Shown here one piece after another: positions 1-9,019 of a DNA stretch of 64,000 nucleotides. The translations under genes and the position numbers were made by a program. The stretch's first letter is position 1. The number at the start of each line of letters is the position of its first letter. The notes under the pieces are model-generated. The model ran no database searches and had not been told where the DNA came from. It saw nothing but the letters and a program-made list of their open reading frames with translations. Source of the stretch: UBA1181 sp045226255 (GTDB lineage Bacteria > Bacteroidota > Bacteroidia > Bacteroidales > Paludibacteraceae); the NCBI GenBank assembly GCA_045226255.1, contig JBGVCG010000035.1, positions 1 to 64,000 on the forward strand, given 5' to 3'.

Positions 1-3000
1 AAAGATACCGCAGGATCATTCGCACAGTAGTGGTAGGTGTTGCCAACCGTGTCAGGCTCGTACACACCGACTACCTCCACGATCACCCTCTGGAGCTTGC
101 TCTCCGGGTATGGGGATACCGTGCTCCTCTGCGTCACGTAGAATGGATATTTTCCTGGAACATCCGTTTGGACAGATGGTTCCACCAAAGAACCGCTACC
201 ATCCGGAGTCACATTATTATCGTACCAAAGCAATTCGTATATTGCATCCGTCGGGTGCACCAAATCCGTTATTTTCACAGAAGAATTCACACAAACCACT
301 GTATCGATGGCAATCGGCAATGGAGAGGAACTAACCGTGACATGCACCTTCTCGGCAGGTCCAGGACAACCATACTGATTCACTTGACGAACAAAGAAGA
401 AGTATGTGGAATCCACATCACGAGAGACGAAAGGCTCAGCCGAGCTCCAGCCAGAGGCAGGCTCCTGAGTTACCGACTCCGCCACCTCTATCCACTCCAA
501 GGTATGGTCAGGTTCCGCTGTAGCGGCATCTTTCGCGGAAGCCATACTACCCGCCTCCACCACAAAGCTCAAGGCAGGAGATGTAACGGCAGGTTTTCCC
601 GGAATAGGTTCCAAGAAGAACTGGTATGCATTATCGGCATTATCGCAATAGCCAGTAGCCGTACCCGTAAGGAGGACAGCCTTATTCGCCGTAGGATCCT
701 CACCCGTAGCCAACATGGATTCGTCAAAGACGAACTCATCACCAGCATAAGGATCACCATTATACTCCCATACAAACGCTGCGTCGCTTGGCGTTTTACT
801 TGTGATTTTAATCGTAGTGACGCCGCACTCCTGAACCTTATCATAAGTGAAATCCACCGTCGGCTTCACATCGATTTCGTATTTACGCTTGCCTTGACAA
901 CCATCAGCAGTCTGGGCGACGAAATAGTAAATCTCCTTCTCATCACTCTTATGAGCGATTTCGTAAGAAAGATTATCCCTGTCATCAGAGAGGGCAACCA
1001 CTGCGCCACCCGCCTCATTCGTCCAACCCCAAGCGATCACCTGGGTGAAATCAATGGAAGAAGGAGCGTTCAAGGTCACAGCAGCATCCACGCAAGCGGA
1101 AGCCTTAGAGGTAGCGCCGAGATCCAGATCGCCCGCGCGGGTGATGGTGAAAGGCTCCGTGATGGAGTAGTTACGACAAGCATCGTCGATATCAGCCTTG
1201 TTCGGATCGTTCACAAACTCATCCAACACATCCGGGGTAGCCACTATCACACGGAACTGCATCTTATCATCGGTATAATTCTTAGTGTCAATCGTAAACT
1301 CGTTGCGAGCCTCCAAACCGGATATATTACGCCATGTATTGCCCAAATCACCGCTATACTGGAACAAGAACTTATGGTTACCACCGAAGAAATTCTTCAA
1401 CATCTCACTCTCAGGGGCATCAATCACAAACTCCATATCCGAGCAGATGGTGGAATCCTTTGCGAAAGTGGAGATATCGGAATAGGCCTCCAAGGAAGGC
1501 GGAGAGCAGACCATGAATTTGATGTCATCCAAGATCAAGTCATTTCCGCTTTGCCAATAACTTTGGTCAGTCGTGTTTCCCGAACCATTTGTACTCAGAA
1601 CCTCCAGCTTCACACTACGCGTGCCAGACCCACTCAATTCAAACTGTCCATTCACACGTTGCCAACCACCACTCATTGACGCTTGCACATCAGCTTGTTC
1701 ATGTAAAACGGTTCCATCCCTAGAATCGACGACTCTAACCGTAATTATTGGGGGATAAGACGTTCCACCAGCAGAAAGGTTAGCGAACCAAGCCTCGTAA
1801 AAGACCGTTTTACCCGTACAAATATCAGGGAATTCAGCTTCAAACACAGGACCCGTATAATAGAAATCCACATTAATAGCCAAGGCTGCCGAATTAGACT
1901 CTCCTGTAATTATGGAAGTGTGGTCAGCCGACACACCCTTCATCCAATTCGCAGTATTACCATCAGGCAATGCATATCCATTAGGAGCCGGAACCACGAT
2001 GGCGTAGTATCCATCATCCACTTTACCAGGTGTTTTACCACTTTTACATTCAGTACATTGCGTTTTACCATCATCAAATATATGACCTGGCAAATCATAC
2101 GACACATCCGCCCAATAACCTGGCCAAGTGGCAGGTGTGGATGTCGCGACTCCGTCCCTATCCAAGTAGGTATGGGCTCCCGTAAAGCGGCCGAATGTCT
2201 CCCACATAAGTGTACGGCGTGACGCCGGTTTACCATTCTGTTCACAGCACATAATACTCTTCACCTCCAATTCGTTCGAAGGCGCACCATCTACCAGGCA
2301 ACGGAACGTTTCGTCTTCCTGCATCTCATACAATAGGCTTTTTTTAGTGCCAATTTCCTTCCATGTACCACCGTCATATCGTTGCCAAGAATAGGTAGTC
2401 GCATTATATTCCTTGTCAAGGAAAAGTAGCGTTTGCTCACCCTTACATGCTTCCGTTCCTTGGTTTGAACGAGCAATCGGATCAAGAGTACCCTCTACCG
2501 TGATTTTAGTAATTCCAATCGCATATCCCTCTTCCTTACCATAATCAGGGAAAAGGAATGCCAAACTCATATCCCTCTTCAACACTGTACCGGTAATCTT
2601 AAGTGTCTGCTTCACTTGCGGGGTCGTCACTTGGGGAGCAGAGGTTTGTCCTAAATACGTGTCATAATCCGAAGATCCATACCCGTTCGGATCAATCGAG
2701 AACTTAAAACTCAAAGGCGTACCATTCGTCAGTGTCGAATTAAGCGCATAATATTCAACTGTGATAGTGAACCTTGTTCCCGTCTTCAAACCACTGACAT
2801 CGTAATTAAGGAAAGGGGTCATACGAGTCATAGTTCCTCCATATTGAATGACAAGCATCGGATCATCCAAATCCAAATATTTAGGGTTCAGAACGCTCGG
2901 ATTATTTACAACACTGTAAATAAAGTCCCTACGAGCAGTTGTTTTCCTGTAATTGGCACCATCCGGATCATATTCCGCTGTCGTATATAGGTGATTACCC

Positions 3001-3182
3001 GACACACCCTCCTGCACCACTGAGTTCAAATCCCAAGGGACAGAATCACCGGAATTAACATAAGGCTCAAAATCCGTACTCGCTATCACCGCTGCGGAGG
3101 CTGAACCCAACAACGAAGCGCAAACCCACAGCACCAGCGTTGCAATAGGTTTGTAATATTGATATAACTTTATAGTTTTCAT
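1..3182 (-). CDS. Large secreted Ig-like/adhesin-type surface protein, 3' end beyond window
   Basis: The frame is open from an ATG at 3182 to the left window edge, about 1060 residues without a stop, so the gene is partial here. The N-terminus is a signal peptide: a basic start (MKTIK), a hydrophobic stretch to about residue 30 and an AxA-like end (GSASA). The rest is a chain of beta-rich, threonine/serine/aspartate-rich segments with paired cysteines (for example an ICSD motif near residue 570 and a TVCVN motif near residue 990), typical of Ig-like or PKD-like modules in Bacteroidota surface proteins. The missing C-terminus would show whether it carries a T9SS sorting domain, as the giant protein near 36.5-43.3 kb does. 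Domain calls are by composition and pattern only. Exact function, ligand and anchoring are unknown. Confidence 0.8.
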   Translation of the reverse strand, partial: MKTIKLYQYYKPIATLVLWVCASLLGSASAAVIASTDFEPYVNSGDSVPWDLNSVVQEGVSGNHLYTTAEYDPDGANYRKTTARRDFIYSVVNNPSVLNPKYLDLDDPMLVIQYGGTMTRMTPFLNYDVSGLKTGTRFTITVEYYALNSTLTNGTPLSFKFSIDPNGYGSSDYDTYLGQTSAPQVTTPQVKQTLKITGTVLKRDMSLAFLFPDYGKEEGYAIGITKITVEGTLDPIARSNQGTEACKGEQTLLFLDKEYNATTYSWQRYDGGTWKEIGTKKSLLYEMQEDETFRCLVDGAPSNELEVKSIMCCEQNGKPASRRTLMWETFGRFTGAHTYLDRDGVATSTPATWPGYWADVSYDLPGHIFDDGKTQCTECKSGKTPGKVDDGYYAIVVPAPNGYALPDGNTANWMKGVSADHTSIITGESNSAALAINVDFYYTGPVFEAEFPDICTGKTVFYEAWFANLSAGGTSYPPIITVRVVDSRDGTVLHEQADVQASMSGGWQRVNGQFELSGSGTRSVKLEVLSTNGSGNTTDQSYWQSGNDLILDDIKFMVCSPPSLEAYSDISTFAKDSTICSDMEFVIDAPESEMLKNFFGGNHKFLFQYSGDLGNTWRNISGLEARNEFTIDTKNYTDDKMQFRVIVATPDVLDEFVNDPNKADIDDACRNYSITEPFTITRAGDLDLGATSKASACVDAAVTLNAPSSIDFTQVIAWGWTNEAGGAVVALSDDRDNLSYEIAHKSDEKEIYYFVAQTADGCQGKRKYEIDVKPTVDFTYDKVQECGVTTIKITSKTPSDAAFVWEYNGDPYAGDEFVFDESMLATGEDPTANKAVLLTGTATGYCDNADNAYQFFLEPIPGKPAVTSPALSFVVEAGSMASAKDAATAEPDHTLEWIEVAESVTQEPASGWSSAEPFVSRDVDSTYFFFVRQVNQYGCPGPAEKVHVTVSSSPLPIAIDTVVCVNSSVKITDLVHPTDAIYELLWYDNNVTPDGSGSLVEPSVQTDVPGKYPFYVTQRSTVSPYPESKLQRVIVEVVGVYEPDTVGNTYHYCANDPAVS

Positions 3183-3249
3183 AATGTTACAATTTTTCAT
3201 ACTTAAAAATTATTCCCTATTATCTCATATATACTTAGCCATACCCATA

Positions 3250-3257
3250 CAAAGATA
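3250..3257 (-). promoter_or_regulatory. Bacteroidota -7 promoter element for the large surface gene
   Basis: On the minus strand this reads TATCTTTG, an exact match to the TAnnTTTG element of the Bacteroidota primary sigma factor. It lies about 70 bases before the ATG at 3182. No clear -33 TTTG at the normal distance was seen. Confidence 0.55.
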
Positions 3258-3330
3258 TAAAAACTATTCAAAAAAAAGAAACATTTACACTACAATCAAA
3301 CAGAGACCCGGCAATCAGCCAGGGAAGCGC

Positions 3331-3705
3331 TCACTTCCGGAAGACGAAATAGACCGCCAATACCAGACAAACGAACGCAGCCGCATGGTTCCAATGGAAC
3401 GATTCGCCCTTGAAGGCAAGCGTCACAATGGCGGTGAAGACACAGATGGAGATTACCTCCTGCAACACCTTCAACTGCATCAAGGAGAAAGGTCCTCCCA
3501 TGATCTGGGAACCGATACGGTTGGCCGGAATCATGAAGAAATACTCCAACAAAGCGATTCCCCAACTGAAGAGAATGATAAGAATCAGCGGCCAATCCGT
3601 CGAGATCTTCATCTCCTGCAACTTCAGATTACCATACCATGCGAAGGTCATAAAGACGTTCGACACCACCAGCAAAAGGATGGTTAATAAACCTTTAGTA
3701 CCCAT
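3331..3705 (-). CDS. DUF486 family small membrane protein
   Basis: A 124-residue protein with four predicted membrane helices (about residues 6-24, 38-57, 70-95, 106-122). The layout and motifs, including FMTFAWYG near the first helix and GIALLEYFFMIPANR in the middle, match DUF486, a drug/metabolite-transporter-like small family whose substrate is unknown. The length is normal for the family. It has its own -7 element at 3729-3736 and a long inverted repeat upstream, so it is probably transcribed separately from the lipoprotein gene before it. The family assignment is confident; the function is not established. Confidence 0.88.
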   Translation of the reverse strand: MGTKGLLTILLLVVSNVFMTFAWYGNLKLQEMKISTDWPLILIILFSWGIALLEYFFMIPANRIGSQIMGGPFSLMQLKVLQEVISICVFTAIVTLAFKGESFHWNHAAAFVCLVLAVYFVFRK

Positions 3706-3728
3706 TTCCTCCTATTCTAAATCCGCAA

Positions 3729-3736
3729 CAAAAGTA
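3729..3736 (-). promoter_or_regulatory. -7 promoter element for the DUF486 gene
   Basis: Reads TACTTTTG on the minus strand (TAnnTTTG), about 24 bases before the ATG at 3705, giving a short leader. Confidence 0.5.
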
Positions 3737-3746
3737 CATAAATTAT

Positions 3747-3824
3747 GGGTAAGTTCTAAAGATTCACCATTTTTATTAAATAGGCAATGCTATTTAACTG
3801 AAAATCAATCTTTAGAGCTTACCC
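3747..3824. repeat. Two-tier inverted repeat between lipoprotein and DUF486 genes
   Basis: The outer arms 3747-3764 and 3807-3824 are 18 bases long and complementary apart from one G-T type pair. Inside lies a second perfect 8-bp inverted repeat (3776-3783 with 3790-3797). It follows the stop of the lipoprotein gene on the minus strand, so a terminator or 3'-end stabiliser is possible, but no T-run follows the stem. A cruciform or a small mobile-repeat remnant is also possible. Confidence 0.7.
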
Positions 3825-3847
3825 AAACACTTCTCCGCAAGGTGCCG

Positions 3848-6646
3848 CTATTTGCTTGCGACAGCCGGTGCGATTCCACTCGAGCAACCGCACTTATTCT
3901 CCTCCACGTTTGTCTTCGTAAACCGTACCCCCATTATCGGACCGAACATGACAAGATGAGCGATATCCGCCTCATTCTTCCACATGAAGTTGATATTACT
4001 TTCGCCCCTCTTCTTAAGGGTGGAATTTCTGAAATCAACCTTCCAGCAGCTGAAAAGCGGTTCGTTTCCTATTCCATCCCGCACCAATATCGTCACATCC
4101 GACGTTTTATCTTTGTTCCTATGCACGATAGCCTCAGCGTTGTCTTGAAGGAAGATCGACGTGATGCGCTGTTCGTCATCCATGAATGTTGTCTTTTCAA
4201 CAAACCCTTTCTCTTTCAGGCTGTTTTCAACCTCCTTGGTATATTGCTGGGAGAGATTCATCGAATAGAACGTGGTTGAATCGGACGTTCCCATAAGGGC
4301 AGAATTGGCTATGCTATAAAGGGATCTAGAGACATAGCCGGAGTACATCTCATCATCCACACTCTTGTTTTTGACATTCGCCGAGCCATACATATAGATT
4401 TCCCCATCATCCTGACCATCCCCAAACATCTCGTAGTCCGGTCTGAAGGTATAAATGTCATCCGCCTCTTGCCAAACATATTTGCTACCGCTTGTCACGC
4501 TCATCTTATCGGAAAGGAAATAGATGGTGAGCTTTCGTTGTTTTTTAGAGAATAATGCATTACTCTCGTTTTCCAGGATTAACATTCCGTCGTAGTCGGG
4601 GTTCTTGTACCATGCCTGATACTTGCGCCCCGTCTCGCCTTTCCGCTGGAACATTTCCGTGTATTTATCCTTTTTCGTGTTGAACTTCACGACCCGGTCA
4701 CCAACAAGCACATAAATGCAATCCTTATCAGGCTTCTCGCCGGAACAAACATCAATCTCCCCGAGGTCAATTACATTGTCCCGCAGATCAACCTTTTTCG
4801 TGAACATCTTTCCGTTGCAGTCTATCTTAACCTTTGCGCTAACGCCCTTCATGTCTATTGGCATTTCGATGTTAAAGTGCCCGTATTTCGAGAATTGAGA
4901 GAAGACCCTTTTGTCTTTCCCATGACCTGACACGATGGATATATTTGCCCTAGACGGACCACATCTGTTGAAGACGGAACCTGACACGGCAACGCCCGAC
5001 GGAACGAAAATGGTAGGCAGATTATTCCAGCTTGATTTATCTATCTGACTATATACTCTGTTGGATTCTTCCCCGAATCCATTCTCAGCTTTAACATATG
5101 CGGTGATTTCCTTCGAATCACTGACGACACTGAAACCATAGCCAAACCCGGAGGCATTCTTGCACTGTACTTCATACTCCTTCTCATCGATGACAGCAGT
5201 GAGTACGAGAGGTTTGGAGAAGGGCTTACCATTGGTTTCGTATACATTCACCCATACGGATACAGGTCGGTCGATCACGAAATCATAGCATTTATCACTA
5301 TCTATCTCCCATGGGTTTCCGAACACATATTTTTTATCCACCACGCTCTTATTGACCGCAATGGATCTATCATCGACAAATAACGAGAAAGGCCCTTCGA
5401 CATTATAGTAGCACCAATACTCTCCACCCCAATTCGTCACGGCAGATATATTTTCTGTACGAACGACAATGCCACCCATCGGTTTATTCTCCTTATCCAT
5501 GACCTTTCCATGAAGGCAAGGCATTTTAGGCAATATAACGTCCTGCGTGTAAGTTGTCATCGCACTAAGCCCACCGACGTTATAAATAGGGCAGTTTTTG
5601 CAATCGGCATAATCCTCCGGCTTCACCGTCACGAAGACAGGCGTGTTCTGCGGCACGTATGCCCAGTAATATCCAGCGCTATCAGAGTATGCGCTTGTCT
5701 GGGAAATCGTCACCAACACGTGAGGCAACGGCTTCCCGTCCTTATTCATCACACGGCCCTTGATGGTCGCCCTCATTCCCGGATAATCAAGATTATGCCA
5801 AGAGAAATGTTTGACATTCCCCACATAGGAATCACCATTCTTTGTGGCAATGCCCTCTTCCATCCAGGTGCCTTTCTCCTCGTCAAAATACCAAAGAGGA
5901 ATCTTGTCGTATTTTTGATCCTCCTTGAAGCCTTCAGGGAGGGGGAAAGAGAGCGTGCTTTCCGCACCGTCTTTCAGTTGAAGCTTCTGTCCCACGGAAT
6001 CCTTCATCGTCACCTCGACCATACCATATGACACAAGGATGACGGACTTCCCGTCAGCCGTCACACCACTCATGTCTCCTCCAGGCATCTCTTTGGTGAA
6101 TCTTTCCGAGTTGGGGTTCAAGTAGTATAAGCTGGCAAATACGGAACCATTGAATTCCTTCCCGTCTTTTTCGTAGACCATGGAGTTAGCAGGGACTGTG
6201 ATTTTCATGTTGCCCACCTCGATCGTCGCGCCTTGGCTATTATAGAAGCGGGTGACTTCCGAAACGCCCTCCCTACTATCCTGCGCCATCATAACCGCAT
6301 CGATTCTAGCTTCCCCTCCGATGATATCCGCCGTGCGGACCACAGAGAAGAATTCACGGAGCTCGAACTTCACCACGCATCTGCCATTCACGGCACGACA
6401 CTTATCGAACGAATACACTCCGCTCCCGTTCGTGAGCACGGAGTCCTCTCCGCTCGTGACCAGCACATTATCCAACGCGTTACCGTCCGCATCACAGACG
6501 AGGCCGAACACATGCGTGTTAGAGACCGAGTCCGCATACGTATAATCACTACAATTCTTCAGGTTTTCTTTGGAATTATCGCAACCACCCAACAATACCA
6601 GGATTGTCGCGATTGCCCCGAATGCCAGTTTCTTAATGTTTTCCAT
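3848..6646 (-). CDS. Large lipoprotein with carboxypeptidase-regulatory-like domains
   Basis: A 932-residue protein with a lipoprotein signal: MENIKK, a hydrophobic core and the lipobox LLGGC with Cys22 as the lipidated residue. Aspartate follows the Cys. Three CarboxypepD_reg/CNA-B-like beta-sandwich modules are recognisable from the pattern G-V-x-D-x-x-G-x-x-L-x-x-V-x-V followed by a GxY segment: about residues 48-90, 290-345 and 378-420. The C-terminal half has no family I recognise and ends in a Cys-rich tail (CGCSS). It is the last gene of an operon after two BspA-like genes, 34 bases after the second. An outer-membrane surface or periplasmic location is likely. Function unknown; a structural or binding role alongside the two secreted partners is inference from context. 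Confidence 0.8.
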   Translation of the reverse strand: MENIKKLAFGAIATILVLLGGCDNSKENLKNCSDYTYADSVSNTHVFGLVCDADGNALDNVLVTSGEDSVLTNGSGVYSFDKCRAVNGRCVVKFELREFFSVVRTADIIGGEARIDAVMMAQDSREGVSEVTRFYNSQGATIEVGNMKITVPANSMVYEKDGKEFNGSVFASLYYLNPNSERFTKEMPGGDMSGVTADGKSVILVSYGMVEVTMKDSVGQKLQLKDGAESTLSFPLPEGFKEDQKYDKIPLWYFDEEKGTWMEEGIATKNGDSYVGNVKHFSWHNLDYPGMRATIKGRVMNKDGKPLPHVLVTISQTSAYSDSAGYYWAYVPQNTPVFVTVKPEDYADCKNCPIYNVGGLSAMTTYTQDVILPKMPCLHGKVMDKENKPMGGIVVRTENISAVTNWGGEYWCYYNVEGPFSLFVDDRSIAVNKSVVDKKYVFGNPWEIDSDKCYDFVIDRPVSVWVNVYETNGKPFSKPLVLTAVIDEKEYEVQCKNASGFGYGFSVVSDSKEITAYVKAENGFGEESNRVYSQIDKSSWNNLPTIFVPSGVAVSGSVFNRCGPSRANISIVSGHGKDKRVFSQFSKYGHFNIEMPIDMKGVSAKVKIDCNGKMFTKKVDLRDNVIDLGEIDVCSGEKPDKDCIYVLVGDRVVKFNTKKDKYTEMFQRKGETGRKYQAWYKNPDYDGMLILENESNALFSKKQRKLTIYFLSDKMSVTSGSKYVWQEADDIYTFRPDYEMFGDGQDDGEIYMYGSANVKNKSVDDEMYSGYVSRSLYSIANSALMGTSDSTTFYSMNLSQQYTKEVENSLKEKGFVEKTTFMDDEQRITSIFLQDNAEAIVHRNKDKTSDVTILVRDGIGNEPLFSCWKVDFRNSTLKKRGESNINFMWKNEADIAHLVMFGPIMGVRFTKTNVEENKCGCSSGIAPAVASK

Positions 6647-6680
6647 AAGATTCCCTCTTTTAAAGTTATTATTCAGTTAT

Positions 6681-7814
6681 TTAGAAGCCAAAGACCTTTT
6701 TCAGGTCATCCACTTTTTTATTGAGATTGGTCTCTCTTTGTTTCGACTCATTTCGCTCCTTCACCTCTTTCTCCGAGCGCACCTGCAATCCAAAGGGGTC
6801 CCTTCCGGAACTGTCCAACAAGCTCTCTACGTTTAAGACGGGTTTCCCGTCCAAAGCGAAATAAAAATATTTTGCTCCTTTTTTACATCTAAACAAGGAT
6901 TCATTCATCGCAAATTCATCATAGACATCCATAGCGTTTGTGTAAGGGTTCTTACATGCGAATTCGCATGGAGGCATCATATCGATGTCCGTTCCGACAC
7001 GCGCGAATCTTTTATAAGATTTGTATTTACATACAATTTTGGGAGTTTTTCCCCCATCGCCTAACACGGTTTGGAAAGAGTAATCCTCCAAGGAGGATGA
7101 TCTATTATTTAGGTAGGTATATCTAAAATCCAAATCCGACGAAGAATAGATAGGACCCCAAGCGTTGCGGAGCCAATCCGAATACACCGTACTTCCTATC
7201 GTATAGAGCAATCGTCTGTCCAAGCTGGCGACTATCAAATTTCTATCTCCATGACGCACATAGAAGTCCGGCAGAAGGTTTGTGTTATCGAATGTTTTTT
7301 CGGCAACAGGAAAGGGAGAATTATAACTATTCACCCCCAATAGAAGCACTTTCGATTTCACGCCATCAAATACATTGGCCTTCATTTTCCTCACAGGCGG
7401 CACGACCAATACCCCATCGGTGATTTCCAAATCACGGAACGCCCCATTACCATAAAATCTTAATCCATGTGGGATGACAAGTTTTTTTAGCCTTGCGCCA
7501 GCAAAAGCATTCTCCCCGATTCCCAGGACCCAATATTCTGCCATTACCGTCGTGTCTTTTCTGCAGAAATTAGAGGGATAGTAGACAATAGGGGGAATCG
7601 TCACAACACTATCCGATACCGTAACCCCACTCACATATACCTCACCTACATTCACAATTTTCCTCGCTCCAAAATTTCTGTCATATTTCTGCACTATCGT
7701 TTCAGAAGCTATAACATAGACCAATCCGTCTTTTTCGAAGGAGACACCTCTCTGATCTGCAACTGCGGGAAGGCAAGAGAGAAGCATGAATAATATAATC
7801 AGTACATTTCTCAT
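6681..7814 (-). CDS. Secreted BspA-like leucine-rich-repeat protein
   Basis: A 377-residue protein with a signal peptide (hydrophobic residues 4-17, cleavage near AVADQ). About residues 55-175 hold degenerate BspA/LRR_5-type repeats: the pattern GENAFAGARLKKLVIP followed by FYGNGAFRDL is characteristic. The C-terminal half is unassigned, then a charged, coiled-coil-like lysine/glutamate tail follows from about residue 345. Its start overlaps the stop of the upstream gene by four bases (ATGA), which implies translational coupling. The upstream neighbour is a shorter relative with the same layout, so the two are probably paralogues. BspA-like repeats are used for adhesion in several oral and gut Bacteroidales. 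The role here is not known. Confidence 0.75.
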   Translation of the reverse strand: MRNVLIILFMLLSCLPAVADQRGVSFEKDGLVYVIASETIVQKYDRNFGARKIVNVGEVYVSGVTVSDSVVTIPPIVYYPSNFCRKDTTVMAEYWVLGIGENAFAGARLKKLVIPHGLRFYGNGAFRDLEITDGVLVVPPVRKMKANVFDGVKSKVLLLGVNSYNSPFPVAEKTFDNTNLLPDFYVRHGDRNLIVASLDRRLLYTIGSTVYSDWLRNAWGPIYSSSDLDFRYTYLNNRSSSLEDYSFQTVLGDGGKTPKIVCKYKSYKRFARVGTDIDMMPPCEFACKNPYTNAMDVYDEFAMNESLFRCKKGAKYFYFALDGKPVLNVESLLDSSGRDPFGLQVRSEKEVKERNESKQRETNLNKKVDDLKKVFGF

Positions 7815-8803
7815 TTTTTCATCAGTTTACCATTCAACATATAATTTTCCTCTCCCTCTTTGCCCAAGAACTTGACATACCAACCATTTTTCTGTGTAGC
7901 ATCCGCCATAGGGATAAAGTCCTGATAGTAACTGACTTTCCTCCTTTTTTTCTTATTGATAACCGTATATTTGGTTTGGCGATAATAATCACGGGTGAGG
8001 TTCCCCCAAGGGAACCCAAGTCCTTTTACATTCTCAGCAGCCGATATGATGAGCAAACCATCCTTGGCTTTAGAGGATGTCGTGGTATAGGATCTCATGC
8101 CAAGGCTATACCCCCTGTCATTGAGGGCGTTTTTCATAAATGCCTCGTCTCCGTTGAAGGCTTTGCTGACCCAACGCTTGAAGTTGTTCGACTTGGCGCT
8201 GTAACACACATCGTATATCCAACTACTATTAATGAATTGTAACATATCCGTGCGAATCTTAATGAGCCCTTTGGGCCCGCACCGAGCAGTAAGACTGGTT
8301 TCCCCCTCTTTCACAAAGAAGGCAGACCCGAGATTCATCCTTCTTGATATATCGAAAATCAGTTCGGCGTCAAGGTCATCGAACACTCCAACACCAAAAT
8401 TAGCAACGTTGTGCACGACTAGAGCCCCACTACGCATCTTCAATTTCGCGAAGCATCCACTTCCTACAAACTGGAGTTCAGGCAACCATATCCTGTTGTG
8501 CACATGCCCATAGAACAGGCTATCGGTAAGCCCCACAACCCTGTATCTTTTTACGAAAGGGGGAATGACAACGTCTTTGAGATGCTCGTCGACATGTATA
8601 ACCATCACCTCTCCCGAACAATAAAACTTGTCGGGTCCTTTTATGGTGTCGGGCGACTCCTTCTTATCTACCACAAGATAAGAGACAAGGATCTTGTAGG
8701 AGATGCCATCCCTTTCAATGACGTCCCCCCTTGTACACTCATCGGCCATTAGCCTGAATGACAGTATAAACGCGAACATGACAGTGAGAATCAAACGCAC
8801 CAT
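7811..8803 (-). CDS. Secreted BspA-like protein, first gene of the surface operon
   Basis: A 330-residue protein with a signal peptide (MVRLILTVMFAF, cleavage near LMADE). Residues of about 75-155 show one or two degraded leucine-rich BspA-type repeats (VVIPPFV followed by RVVGLTDSLFYG, then LPELQFVGSGCF). The C-terminal half is unassigned and rich in lysine, tyrosine and tryptophan, ending NGKLMKK. It resembles the next gene in layout and probably shares ancestry with it. A TATATTTG -7 element sits 30 bases upstream and the gene overlaps the next by four bases, so it heads an operon of this gene, its paralogue and the 932-residue lipoprotein. No enzyme motif is visible. Confidence 0.72.
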   Translation of the reverse strand: MVRLILTVMFAFILSFRLMADECTRGDVIERDGISYKILVSYLVVDKKESPDTIKGPDKFYCSGEVMVIHVDEHLKDVVIPPFVKRYRVVGLTDSLFYGHVHNRIWLPELQFVGSGCFAKLKMRSGALVVHNVANFGVGVFDDLDAELIFDISRRMNLGSAFFVKEGETSLTARCGPKGLIKIRTDMLQFINSSWIYDVCYSAKSNNFKRWVSKAFNGDEAFMKNALNDRGYSLGMRSYTTTSSKAKDGLLIISAAENVKGLGFPWGNLTRDYYRQTKYTVINKKKRRKVSYYQDFIPMADATQKNGWYVKFLGKEGEENYMLNGKLMKK

Positions 8804-8832
8804 TTTCCTTGCCTATTTTTTGTTAAGTATTA

Positions 8833-8840
8833 CAAATATA
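8833..8840 (-). promoter_or_regulatory. -7 promoter element of the three-gene surface operon
   Basis: Reads TATATTTG on the minus strand, 30 bases before the ATG at 8803. It matches TAnnTTTG exactly. No clear -33 partner was seen. Confidence 0.55.
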
Positions 8841-8899
8841 AAAAAATAATCGAATAATGGCACTTGTTCGGAAGGTTTTCTCTAGCAGGAGAGAATTTT

Positions 8900-8945
8900 T
8901 ATTTACTATTTGGTGATTTACTTTACTATTTACTATTTGCGATTT
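8900..8945. repeat. AT-rich tandem-like tract (TTTACTATTT units)
   Basis: The decamer TTTACTATTT and close variants occur three to four times in 46 bases, in the divergent gap between the surface operon and the Y-family polymerase gene. Such low-complexity A/T tracts are common between Bacteroidota genes. A function is not evident. Confidence 0.5.
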
Positions 8946-9004
8946 CAGGAATCGGCTTAAGCGTTAAATAAAAAAACAGGCGACAAAAATTTCTCTCCAA
9001 TCCT

Positions 9005-9012
9005 TATCTTTG
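9005..9012 (+). promoter_or_regulatory. -7 promoter element of the Y-family polymerase gene, placed for a leaderless mRNA
   Basis: TATCTTTG matches TAnnTTTG exactly. Its last base is only seven bases before the A of the ATG at 9020, which is where transcription normally starts relative to this element. The mRNA may therefore begin at or within a base or two of the start codon. No later in-frame ATG is near enough to be a better start, because the conserved IAIDLKSFF motif begins at residue 9. Confidence 0.5.
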
Positions 9013-9019
9013 CATCATT

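Noticed and set aside
30..1679. Long plus-strand open frame opposite the large surface protein
   Set aside because: It is the complement of the minus-strand gene, has no family resemblance, and the minus frame has a signal peptide and protein-like composition throughout.
3747..3824. Integron attC-like site
   Set aside because: The arms are palindromic but lack the GTTRRRY and RYYYAAC core sites, and no integrase is nearby.
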